From NCBI GenBank assembly GCA_032622095.1, contig CP136061.1, forward strand, positions 81,876,324 through 81,940,323: DNA of 64,000 bases, given 5' to 3'. Origin of the DNA: Siphonodentalium dalli (taxonomy: Eukaryota; Mollusca; Scaphopoda; Gadilida; Siphonodentaliidae). The notes under the pieces are model-generated. The model had not been told where the DNA came from. It ran no database searches and saw only the letters and a program-made list of their open reading frames with translations. How positions within the stretch are numbered: the stretch's first letter is position 1; every line of letters begins with the position of its first letter. Of the stretch, positions 11,528-22,919 are shown piece by piece. Position numbers and translations under genes: made by a program.

Positions 11528-12213
11528 CACTGTAAATAACCCACCGTAATTTTTACGGTAGAGTACCGGCAGCTCAGTTGCCAGTATTCTACCGTATAAT
11601 TGACAGTATACCGTATATTCTACTACCGTATAATTATACAATAATACCGTAAATTATACAGTACACCGTATATTCCACTACCGTATAATTGTACAATAAT
11701 ACCGTCAAATATACAGTACACCGTATATTCCACTACCGTATAATTATACAATACCGTCAAATATACAGTACACCGTATATTCCACTACCGTATAATTATA
11801 CAATTATACCGTCAAATATACAGTACACCGTATATTCCACTACCGTATAATTGTACAAAAATGCTCAATGGTTGATTGTAATTTGGCTGTAAATGGCGCA
11901 ATGACTAAAATTTTAATAATATCATAGAAGCTACCATGATTTCGAACAATGAGCAATAAATTATTCAATACGAAACCTTGACAAACACACTAAGAACAAC
12001 CCAACAACTGTTTTTTTCCCAACGATTGATTAACACACGACTTCACAATCCGAGAAAATGGCGTCGGCGATCAGACGACGCAAGAAAACCCTTCCCAAAA
12101 TACATAGCGCGTGCACGCGCCATTAACAGTATTACCGTAAATATAGATATTACCGTACATACCGTTAAATTAACGGTATTCTACCGTTGAAAATACGGCT
12201 ATTTAATACAGTG
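11528..12213. mobile_element. CACTG-terminated element with internal ACCGTA-rich array (686 bp)
   Basis: Left end CACTGTAAATAACCCACCGT and right end, inverted, CACTGTATTAAATAGCCGTA are imperfect terminal repeats that both run into ACGGTAGA. A 2-bp TG flanks each side. Internally 11590-11865 holds about five 55-61-bp units ACCGTATATTCCACTACCGT... CACTG ends and 2-bp duplications are seen in CACTA/EnSpm-like elements, but no transposase is present, so the assignment is tentative. Confidence 0.6.
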
Positions 12214-12314
12214 TGGTGAGAAATGTTCAGACAATAAGTTATCATTTGAACGTACTCACCCCTGGCCAGGTGGTCCTGCTAATGTGCTATTATCATGTAC
12301 ATGTATGTACGGTT

Positions 12315-12738
12315 GGGTCCTGCTGAATTGCTATGATGATCTTAGGGCAAATTGATGCTGTTAACACAAAGTAGCGTTATATTTTTTTAATTTGTCTTTT
12401 TTCGCGCTGTTCTGATAATCGGAACATCTCCAGGAATATCAAACATTCAAAAACATATTTATTGCGAACTATTTTTAATACTGGTTGTATTAGTTTTTGG
12501 AAATCGACTATAATCAAGATGGTTATTCACATAATTTTAGAAACACCAGCGCAGGCCTTATTATATATTTTCAAAAATAAATATATTCTTGAATGCTTCA
12601 TATACACACTGGTTTTTCTCAAATCGTTCGGATTGACCAACCACCGCGAAAATGACAACTTTAGAAAAAATAACGGTCCTTTTTTATAACGGCATCAAGT
12701 TTGCCCTACCCACATCATAGCAATTAAGCAGGACCACC
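12315..12738. mobile_element. Non-coding inverted-repeat element (~424 bp)
   Basis: GGGTCCTGCTGAATTGCTAT...AGGGCAAATTGATGC at the left pairs with the complement of GGCATCAAGTTTGCCCTACC...CAATTAAGCAGGACC at the right. A partial extra copy of the left end lies at 12271-12290. The 300-bp interior has no recognised coding sequence. Confidence 0.7.
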
Positions 12739-15168
12739 AACATCAAAGTATGGTAGCAGAACAACTTGACCCGGGTAGATACTTTACCAGATGAGAGGCA
12801 AGCATTTGAAATCTTCAAAACATGGATGGCCATTGAGCGGTTCGACCAAACTCCAGGCAGAGTTATCTCCCATCGCTCCGCTGAAATATCACTGCCATAA
12901 GGACATTTGGTAAGGATTTCTTACGTGTTCTTTGTTCTTATGTTTTAGGATTAAAATTTTCTATAACTGGCTCAGTCTATATTGTTCTTATCAATCCCGA
13001 AAGAATTACCATTATTGCAAACTTTTGGTGGTAAAAATAGGTGACTAAATATAGTTCCGACGATGTGTAAAAATAGATGTATCGGTCCGCAAAGTACCAT
13101 CCGCAGTGCTATATCGCAGTGATATAATGTATATGGCGCTGCATGGAGTTTGCCGTTCGACCTTAAAAGTCACAGCGACTATATATACATGTATATATAC
13201 GCACGCGGTCTGCTGATTCGAATAGCACGTTAATCAGAAAACACCATGCAGAGGCCAGATTGACTTCGAGGTGAAATTACTTTTTCTGGTAATCAGCAGT
13301 AACAACATAACATGTATAGACCTGACGTATAGAGGTGTTATCTACACATACGGGTATACATATTAGTCTCACGAATATTTAGTCATTAACTCGGTTAATA
13401 TGGACTGTCACGTGAGATTTAGTGATGAGATCAATATCGCTATTTTGTACTCGTCATCGTAACCATAGAGACAACCCGGATGTTCGCGTGACGTAATACT
13501 ACGTATATATATATATATATATATATATACGACCTAATTTAAAAATAAACATTTTTACGTGCGCTCGCGCAACAGTATGGCGATCAGACAGATTCGTAGG
13601 TTGGTGTCACCCTACTCCGTTTCACTCCATGACGTCACCAAAAACGACGTAAAACCTCGTGGCGTTCTGACATTTTTACTGTGCCGCGTTTTTGCTATGT
13701 TTATTTTATGTGTTGTTTTCGATTATTTGTTTGTCGCCGATATCGCCATTTGTCGGGATTCCCTGTTTCTATATTTAAAACTGGCATGCTCGTAGTGAGC
13801 CTCGATTTCGATTTTTTCTCCCAGGTCAAAATACGTCAGAGCTATGACAAAAATAGATTGACCTACATTTTCTCCATCAGAACTCTATATCAAAGAGTCT
13901 ATAGACTCCATTGGGACCTACATAGACTCCTTCATTTTGGGTATTTTTACTTATAATTGGGAAGTTTTATCATTTTTGGTTCATGCGAAGACCTCTTTTT
14001 ATCGTGCGGGAAAAGAGAGACATTCAAAACGCGATTTCGTAATTCGACGCAATAGGCTGAATAGCCTAACCTTCAGCCGAGTTCCGCGTCAAATACGACG
14101 AATGACGTAACACAAAACAAAACGCATTTGTTGACACAAACACCGTTTGAAGAGTTTATTATTGCATAAATGATCGTTATTGATTAATTATTGATTAATT
14201 ATTGATATTTATTGTTGCATATTGGCTGCTATCAATATTTACACAAATGGTATTAATTATTTCTTATAATTGCTCCTTTGGTCAACTTTGACTATCGGAA
14301 AATGAAAATGAAAATATGCCGCGGAAAAAAATGTAATCGATATTAAATTCTCATCCTTTCGGCAACATGGAATTGGTTTTAATTACGTAAATGATTAATA
14401 TAGTAATTTGCCTTTTATCTGTGATGAAATGAGAAATGGTAATTGTCTTTTTTTGCTAACATTAAATTAAATTAAATTAATTAATTAAAATACTGTGAAA
14501 TTATTGTTTATTACATTTTTGCGCACGTTGCCATCTCTCTGAGTGCATTCTAGTTCTAATTACTTTTATGCCACTATTGCCTATCTTGGTGTGTGTATAT
14601 AACACCTATTTTGTAATTTTCACCTTAACACATTACTGTGGGTGTAAATGTTCAAACGTCATTCCATGGGTTAAACGTTTATACCCTTAGTAGAACTACA
14701 TTGTAGTAATAGCAAAATAGTTCTTATCTTACATTCATTTTAAATCGGATGTTGTTGTGAAATACATTAAATATGAGGAATTCAATCAAACGCAGCTTGC
14801 TAGTGTTATATGAACTAGGAAACATTTTCAAAGGAATATCAAGTGACTGATGGCTCAGAAACAGCTTGGTGTCATGACATAAAAGTATGCATCACTACAA
14901 AGAGATGCTCTTTCCTTATAGCATCGTGCTTGTGTCACTCGGTGTGGATACAATCATGTAGACATTAAAAGTAAACATCGGAGTAGCTGAATTCGCGGAA
15001 CGAATCAAAAATAATAAATATGACACAATTAAAGATGTATTATCTCTTTAAATAACAAATTTGAAATAGTGAAATCTATATCAGACACGACACGGACAGA
15101 CAAAAATAAAACTCCAGATTCCGGGACGGGCAATATTTGATGTGCATATGTGAATCATTGTCTCATCA
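12739..15168. other. Intron 1 sequence, no gene seen; (TA)n and TTAAA tracts
   Basis: Contains a (TA)n tract at about 13503-13530, a TGACGTCA site at about 13631 and TTAAA-type low complexity at 14463-14490. The 70-90-codon open frames here show no domain or splice logic. Confidence 0.45.
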
Positions 15169-15213
15169 TTAAAGATACTCAATCCGATCAGACTGTCCCC
15201 ATACCATCAACAT

Positions 15214-15249
<36 letters not shown>

Positions 15250-15655
15250 TTTCTTCAACATACGCTTTAGTTATCAGAACCGATTTATTGCAACAAAATA
15301 ATGCAAACCACTGTCAACTATAGTATCGAATTTCCCAAAACTTGTTATTTATCAACATTTTGTTCAACAAAATATGGTCGTATTATCACTAAAGTATCAC
15401 GAAATTTGACCGTATTACTACTTGATTTTAGAGTTATCCATCTTCATCCGCAATTTATCCGAAACCGTCCGTTTGACCACGTGTTTCTGTGCCACATATA
15501 TTATTACACATCTCCAGAAATATCAAACTTCAAAAATTGATATCTGATCGCTCTGAGCTTTGATGGGTGGGATCCTCGACTCGAATCAAATATGTTTTAC
15601 CCCGAAGCAAAGAAATAGTAATTTAGGAGCGTCTGATCCGATTGAGTACCTTTAA
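15169..15655 (+). mobile_element. TTAA-flanked MITE, copy B (487 bp)
   Basis: Ends TTAAAGATACTCAATCCGAT and, inverted, TTAAAGGTACTCAATCGGAT. It includes an expanded (CAA)n tract at 15215-15249 where copy A has only a few CAA units. This is the longest copy in the window and is in the same orientation as copy A. Confidence 0.88.
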
Positions 15656-15725
15656 CCCTCTATATTGTTTGTCTGATGGATAAACTAGTAAATAAGCGTT
15701 GGAAATTCACAATATTAGTTATATT

Positions 15726-15826
15726 CGGCAATATCGTGGGGTACATGGAGATTTAATACCTGGATGTCGATTTTTCAAAAAGAGACATCCATGTATTATA
15801 TCTCCATGTACCCCACGATGTTGCCG
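15726..15826. repeat. 101-bp palindrome
   Basis: CGGCAATATCGTGGGGTACA...GGATGTC pairs almost perfectly with GACATCC...TGTACCCCACGATGTTGCCG, leaving a loop of about 14 bases. Confidence 0.9.
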
Positions 15827-16227
15827 GAGATAACGATTTTGTCCCCACAGCAATAACACCATGTCTCCTTAATTTAAGAGTGTTTTTCATAGGTTATCCG
15901 ATTAATTCACACCAATAAGAATAATTCAGTTGCTGACCTAATGATCTGGCGTCAGGTGACGTCAAATTCGGCGTGCGAGGGCAACGTCACGATTGGTGGA
16001 AACTGCCCCCGATGTTTCACGATGTTTCACGTGCTCATATACCCCCGATGTTTGGCGCACGTTCGCTTAGGCATGGTGATTTAAACGTGGCGTTGTAGCC
16101 AATCAGATTGCTAGTTACAACCGGATGTGGGGACAATGCACATTCAAAAATCTGTAGCGTTCAAAACTCATATTTATGATTGAAATTTACAAGAAAAAAT
16201 TTATTAAAATTGTAAAAAATTGTTAGG

Positions 16228-16295
16228 CCAATGCATTCTCTTATATATGCGAGGCGACCTATGGTCGACTCGCATATATAAGAGAATGCATTGGC
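16228..16295. repeat. 68-bp palindrome of the 7.5-8.1 kb family
   Basis: GCCAATGCATTCTCTTATAT and its complement flank GCGACCTATGGTCGACT. It is near-perfect end to end. Confidence 0.88.
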
Positions 16296-16797
16296 ACAGG
16301 GTAAAAAAATCCCGACTTCCGACTGGATTTGATAGGTGTCGACTCGGATATTGAAATTTTAAAGTTTTACCTTTTTCCTTAAATTACAAATTTTTAGGGC
16401 TTTTGATTTTACTTATCGTCTTTCGACCAGTACGTTCCAAATTCTTTTCAAAAATCTTTTTAGCCGCTCCGGGACCTTGCTCTCCGGCTCTAAATTTCTG
16501 CCAATAACACGAGGAACACAATATCTGCATGTGATTGGGACTCTGACCCCTTCTTTCATATACTTTGCAGACACTCTCCTCTTGTTCTTGAAATACATTA
16601 AATGTTTGCACCGCCAATATAATGTGGGTAATATGACGAATATGTTTAAGCCATTTTAGTTCTTACTAAAATCTCTGTTGACTAACAAAAAGGCCTTTGA
16701 TCAACATGCCAATGCATTGCTCTGACTTGGTTTCTGTCATTCTTGTGTGCTAGGTTTGGTATTACTTACCCTGGAACTCGTGTTACCTGGTCAGTCA

Positions 16798-16900
16798 CAC
16801 AGGTCCACAGAACAAAAATTGACCCCACCCCAATAATACTTAATTATATAGGATTAAGTATTATTGAGGGTGGGGTCAATTTTTGTTCTGGGGACCTGTG
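16798..16900. repeat. 103-bp palindrome
   Basis: CACAGGTCCACAGAACAAAA...CCACCCCAATAATACTTAA pairs with TTAAGTATTATTGAGGGTGG...GGACCTGTG. It is nearly exact, with an AT-only loop. Confidence 0.92.
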
Positions 16901-17634
16901 GTCAGTCATCCACTTACCTGTATTGGTTACACATAAAAACAATTTACAAGGAATATAGGTGTCTATTATGACTAGATATTGAATATCAAACACACCTCAA
17001 CCATGTACTAGCTGTTGGTATAGCGCTCATACTCCCATTCGCTTATAAGTACAATAACACCTGTAACAAATATCTGGCTCATCCACAGCATGAGTTCCGT
17101 AGCCTTAACCGTCGCTTCATGTATGGCACAATTATACGGATAGCTGAATTTGTAAACAGCAATTTGCAAGGCCATTTATCTTGCTCGGGTGAATGGATGA
17201 AATAAGAAACGTAATTAAATGATTAAATGCGCACGACAGGCATGTTTTGTAAAACTTTAAAGTTGTAAGTATCTATGACAAGTGGGTCTTGAGGGTGATA
17301 AATACCTTTGTATTCGCACGCGCCCCTAATGCGCTTCAATTTTCACACAGGTATTATTGCCTCATCTACTATTATTCATATCAAAACGACAGATAGTTGA
17401 CACAACACCATGGGCTCGGTCCATCATTTTTTACAAAGAATGTCAACGACTCTAACTTAATCACACGATTTGCCTTGTGGTGAAGATGAAAATATAGGAA
17501 CATGATACTTGTGCATTGTGTAAATGTGAAATAGCAAACGTGCACGAGCAATACCAATTAATCTAGTCCGTTAGAGATTTTTAGCAATACTAAAGTGATC
17601 CGGAGCCATATATACATGGACATACAAGCCTGAG

Positions 17635-17993
17635 CGGCCTAGCATCACTAAATTCACCCTCTGGGGACTTCATTCTGTTTAGGCCTCATCTTCTCTGTGA
17701 AGTTTCTTTATTATCAAATTTCTTTAGAAACTTCTTCACACAGATTCTATTTCTTTTTTTAGTTTAGTTTCTCTATATCCGCAAATTGGCAGACGGCACA
17801 TTGCATAATCGAGGTTCCCAAAGGGGGTACATGTACGTCACAATCTTCACTATTTGGAAACTTCAGTCTGAGTGTTATGTCTCCCATAGTAGATGAGGCC
17901 ATGTGGAATGAGGTCCCAAGGGGGTGAATTTTGTGATGCTAGCCCGCTGTGTGGGATAGTGTCACTAAATTCACCCTCTTGGGACCTCAATTT
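17635..17993. repeat. Half and full copies of the 7.3-kb palindromic element
   Basis: A half copy at 17635-17692 (CATCACTAAATTCACCCTCTGGGGAC) and a full palindrome at 17904-17993 (GGAATGAGGTCCCAAGGGGG...CACCCTCTTGGGACCTCA). Confidence 0.75.
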
Positions 17994-18300
17994 GCAAATG
18001 ACTCAGACTTGGATCATTGGATTGTATTAATATACAGAGTATACTGCATGAATATTTGAATTAAGAAAAGGGGACGTGGCCCTGCAGTTGATTGTGATAC
18101 TGAGCAGTTGACCATCTGTAGCTGAAGTGACGCATATTCGACGGCCTCGTGCAACACATTTTACACAAAATACAGGTTGAACCAAAACTCATTCCTAACT
18201 ACCAAATGACGCTGCAAGTTTATTAACATCTCTCTTTATCAAAATTTACACAAGCGACAATGATATATGCTACGAATAATAGCACGTGACGATACCCCGT

Positions 18301-18530
18301 TTAAAGGTACTCAATCCGATCAGACGCTCCTAATTTACTATTTCTTTGGCTTCGGGGGTAAAACATATTTGATTCGAGTCGAGGAACCCACCTATCAAAG
18401 CTCAGAGTGATTAGATATCGATGTTTGAAGTTTGCGAGTTCTCTTGTTTGTGGGACAGTTTTTGCCAGTCAAACGGACGGTCTTGCAGATAAATATGGAT
18501 AACTCTAAAATCAAGTGGTTATTATTACCA
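18301..18530 (-). mobile_element. TTAA-flanked MITE, copy C (one end only)
   Basis: Starts TTAAAGGTACTCAATCCGAT and follows the inverted sequence of copies A and B through the GAGTCGAGGAACCCACC and GATAACTCTAAAATCAAGTG blocks, then loses similarity. The other end is missing. Confidence 0.8.
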
Positions 18531-18689
18531 CTTGTTGCAATCTTCTGCAAACCAACTTTGCCACTATAGTCGGTCGCCAAACCCCCGAAATTCACGAATG
18601 CATGTTTTCGCGTATAAAGTTGTTTTCTCTGCGGATTTTGTAAATTCAGGTATCCGACATAAAAATTTTATCGGCTGGCCATCTGTCAG

Positions 18690-19095
18690 TACAGTCATTC
18701 CATGTATACCATACACATTATCCGTAACCATAAAATCACTCACTATATATCCACACACCCCATCCATGATCATACAGAAAACACATGTACATCCCACCCA
18801 TTACCTTACAGTCACTCCATATATACATAATCAATACATATATGACCATGTAGCTATATCCATACACCACATCAATGTCCATACAGGCACACCGGGTGCA
18901 CCCGCACAGGATACACACAACCATACACAATACAGTCACTCCATCCATACCGATTCACCCCACACCTGACCATGACCACTCCTTGTATACCTATACATCT
19001 CACTATGGGCAACACACTCATAACCATATAGTCACTCTTTGTATACATATTCACATCATTCATGACTCCATGTATACCCATTCACATCACCTATG
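18690..19095. repeat. Degenerate ~40-58-bp repeat (TCACTCCATGTATACCNATTCACA)
   Basis: Loose tandem repeats of CCATACA/ATCACT/CATGACCA motifs. They yield His/Thr-rich reading frames on both strands that are not credible proteins. Confidence 0.65.
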
Positions 19096-20560
19096 ATCAA
19101 AGAGTAACTCCCTGGCTATCATATTGGCATCCATCCTGTATCCAGTTGATATTGGTTTATCATAATGGACCAGAAGAGCCACATATTATGGTTCATCTCA
19201 GTTCCGTCACAAAGTTCTGCCCATTTCCTTTTTCAATAATATGGTCAGAATCACAAAAGAGGTTCTCCGCAAAATTCCATACTTTAAAATGAATTTGCCC
19301 CATACGGAACTGGGACAACCATAATAGAACATTTAGTTGTCAGTTAATTAACTAACACGTATAATAACCAAGTGAGTGACAATTTGCTACCTTTTCGGAT
19401 AACGCAGAGAATAATGTTATATATATAATGTTATAATGATATATGTAAAAAAATCACTTATTACCAATTTGGTTGCCATTTTGGAAGCCATATTGAGCAA
19501 TTTGGTCTATAAACACCGTAGTGTGACACATTTAAGATAGACCAATACAAAAAAAACACCTTTCAATCCAAAGATAGTTACAGTTTACTCGAAAAAACGA
19601 TCCAAACCTGAAAAGTGAATATTTGCCGATATTTATGTCAAGTTTTTGAGAGAAAAGTCCAATATATTTGGTGATGTCAGTGGTGACAACAGTAACTATT
19701 AACCATGGTACAGCAGACATGTTAGTATTCAATGTATAGAAGGCATAATAGCCAATTTTGTACATCAACCACAACTTGTAAGCGATTGCAGGACACCCTA
19801 GGGAAATATTTACCATTTTCCATATTTTGGCAGCCATTTTGAGCCAAAGTAAGAATTTTGGTTCCAGTGAGTTGGAATATTCATAGGTAATGGTATGCCT
19901 CACTTAATTGTAACCTTCTGTTCATTTCTTGTTGAAATATGACTAGAATCCCAGTTGTGAAATATTATACTGCGTTCTGTAAAATCGATTTTTTGAGGGA
20001 TCACAAGCGGATAGGACCCCAATAATTGCATATTTAATTGCTCCAATGATTAGTTAATATACAAAATACAAAATAAAGTCATATTACTCAACCAGTTCCA
20101 AACAGCATGAACTGATCTAGAAGATATTTGTGAAAAAATGTCATATTTTTAACTTCCGGCGGCCATTTTGGTAGCCATCTTGGATGGTGAGTTTCAATTT
20201 TGGCCCAAAATAGTGTCATTATGTCATAGCTTCATGAAAATATATACATTTGTATACATTTTTCTAGATTAGTCATGTGAATTTGCAACAAATTCCAAGT
20301 AACTGTGGCTTTACGTCTGGGAAAAAATGGGGGGGGGGTATACTTTTTAGGGCGCTATAAAATAAATTGCATTTAAAAGTATTTTGCCAAATTGGAACTG
20401 TGTACAAGAAATGGTATAATTTCTTCAAAATATTGAACAATCGTGATTTTCGATCCACAAAACACTGAAAACCGATCCAAAATTTGCTTTTTGGGAAAAT
20501 TATTGAATAGTAGATAATTGTTTATCGAAATAAAAATGGCACGTTTTTCCGGTCTGTCAT
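19096..20560. other. Intron 1 sequence, AT-rich, nothing coding recognised
   Basis: Includes recurring GCCATTTTGG(A/T)AGCCAT phrases at about 19470, 19830 and 20160, which suggest an old dispersed repeat, and a G8 run at about 20330. No gene was seen. Confidence 0.4.
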
Positions 20561-20579
20561 GAACTCGACCACATCTATG

Positions 20580-21131
20580 TTGTTTATGTTCAGTATGACC
20601 TTGTATGTGACCAATCTGCATTGAAGAAACTCTATTTGCTTTCAGTTCGATCTTGAATATATACAAGCAGCATTGAGGAACTCTACCAAATCTCTGTATG
20701 TTTTTTAGTATGACATTCTATGTGACCAAGCTACAGAAACTCTACCAAATCTCTGTATGTTTTAGTATGATCTAGTTTCCGACAAAGCGCATTACGGAAC
20801 TCGACCAAATACCTGTATGTTTTTTCCAGTTTGATCTAGTTTGCGACCAAGCGCATTACGGAACTCGACCAAATCTCTGTATGCTTTTCAGTTCGATCTT
20901 GTATGTGACCCAGCTACTTCGCCGAATTCGACCAAATCTCTGTATGTTTTTAGTACTGCCTTGTATGTGACCAAGCTTCATTGAGGAACTCGACAAAATG
21001 TATCGCTTTTTTCAGTTTGACCTAGTTTGTGACCCAGCTGCATTGAGGAACTCCACAAAATCTCTGTATATTTTTCAGTTTGACCTAGTTTGTGACCAAG
21101 CTGGACAAAATCCATTATTTTTTTCTTTCAG
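20580..21131 (+). repeat. Tandem array of exon-2 acceptor plus exon-2 start (decoy exon copies)
   Basis: About nine degenerate units of 53-64 bp precede the real exon 2. Each carries a TTTT(T)CAG-like acceptor, then TTYGAYCTWGTNTGTGACCA and GCATTGMGGAACTCNACNAAATCTCTGTATG. The two nearest units (starting about 21014 and 21079) translate FDLVCDPAALRNSTKSLY and FDLVCDQAG, against FDLVCDQAALRSTAKSLY in the true exon. No decoy is followed by its own donor. Use of either nearest acceptor with read-through puts exon 2 out of frame. Confidence 0.85.
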
Positions 21132-21235
21132 TTTGATCTTGTTTGTGACCAAGCTGCATTGCGGAGCACGGCGAAGTCATTATATTTTGCTGGGAAGCTG
21201 ATCGGGACGCCTCTGAGTGGGACCCTGGCCGATAG
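21132..21235 (+). CDS. SLC22-like transporter, exon 2 (residues 130-164)
   Basis: Begins FDLVCDQAALRSTAKSLYFA after the acceptor TTTTTTCTTTCAG and ends GTLAD plus two bases of the Arg codon before donor GTAACA. It covers the end of the first extracellular loop and TM2 and contributes the left half of the MFS GxLaDRxGRR motif. The phase-2 end pairs exactly with the single A that opens exon 3. About nine degenerate copies of this exon's first 50 bases, each with an acceptor-like TTTTCAG, lie immediately upstream. This copy is taken as real because it alone continues through TM2 and has a donor. Confidence 0.9.
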
Positions 21236-22290
21236 GTAACATACAGTAATACAGTAATCGCATAAACCATTACAACATGGCCCCATAAGGTAAATTGAAC
21301 AGCAGTCTTTATTGTCCCTACGTAGACATTAGCTCTAGGTTCAGTTACACTTACTGCTGGTGTGTGTCGTCGGAGATGTGGCTATAGGGTCTACGTTGGT
21401 GGTAACACTGGTGTAAATATGGTTCGGAGCGACCTCTAGCGGAGGAAATTATAGTACAGAATAAAATAAATACTAGGACCCCATTGGTCAATAGCCTTGT
21501 GTGTATTTTGCAGAAAAATACATCACACCTCTTGCATATGATTTACTTAGGTAAAATAGCCATTGACATAGGTATAAACCCTATGAAGTTTGTATTTTGT
21601 GGTGTGATCTAAAATATGACATTTATTTTAGTGCGGTTCTAACACTAATTACGAAAACACAAGATTTAAAGGCGAATTCCCTTCTAGTCGGATATGATTT
21701 TAAAAAAAAAATTACCGCCAATGTCAATCTTTCAAATTAAAAACCAATCTGGTCCTGGGAATTATATTGAAAACATGCAGTATACACTAAAACGTTTGCA
21801 CATAGGACTGTGAAACACATTTACGCCAGTGTAACCTTGGTGTATGCATGCACTTGCAATTTCCAACCACTCCTGGAACCAGACCAAATTCCTTATTCGG
21901 AAAAGTCCAATTTCTAATGTGGCTGCTTTGCGAAATAGTCAATACATCCCCCGAAATTATATCTCCAGATCTCGAGATATTATGTCGAGATCCCCGTGAT
22001 AATATTTCGGGAAAAATGTAATTTTCCAATTGTTGGAGATGTCCAACCATACACCCCATTTTGAAAAGTTCCCGTATTATGGTCATTTCTGTCCAATAAA
22101 AAGACCGAACGTATATAAAAAGTATGCGATTCTCTGTCTTACACAATAAATTTCCCATAGCTTCATGTACTGGTAGGAAAATTAAATTACCAGAACAATT
22201 TCAATCTATGTTTGGTGTGAAATGTCCGACTGGCGTTATGTCAATCTTGAAATTCCAAACTGCTGATTTATTTTATCAAAGTTGTTGGTG
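21236..22290. other. Start of intron 2, nothing recognised
   Basis: No gene or clear repeat. A GATCTCGAGATATTATGTCGAGATC-type short inverted segment lies at about 21967-21992. Confidence 0.4.
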
Positions 22291-22919
22291 AGACACCTCA
22301 CAATCCACAGAACCAAGATTCTACGTCACGCGAGACACCCCACAAACCACATGACCAAGATCCTACGTCACTGAGACACCTAACAAACCACAGGACCAAG
22401 ATCCTACGTCACGTGAGACACCTCACAAATCACAGGACCAAGATCCTACGTCACGTGAGACACCTCACAAACCACATGACCAAGATCCTACGTCACGTGA
22501 GACACATCACAAACCACAGGACCAAGATCCTACGTCACGTGAGACACCTCACAAACCACAGGACCAAGATCCTACGTCACGTGAGACACCTCACAAACCA
22601 CAGGACCAAGATCCTACTTCACGTGAGATACCTCACAAACCACAGGACCAAGATCATACGTCACGTGAGACACCTCACAAACCACAGGACCAAGATCCTA
22701 CGTCACAGGAGACACATCACAAAACACAGGACCAAGATCCTACGTCACGTGAGATACCTCACAAACCACAGGATCAAGATCCTACTTCACGTGAGACACC
22801 TCACAAACCACAGGACCAAGATCCTACGTCACGTGAGACACCTCACAAACCACAGGACCAAGATCCTACTTCACGTGAGACACCTCACAAACCACAGGAC
22901 CAAGATCCTACGTCACAAA

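Noticed and set aside
13559-13956. Overlapping 78- and 91-codon frames as a gene
   Set aside because: The composition is hydrophobic but without motif. The two frames overlap and neither joins in phase to neighbouring exons.
18532-19096. His/Thr-rich frames on both strands
   Set aside because: They come from a degenerate CCATACA-type repeat without splice or domain support.
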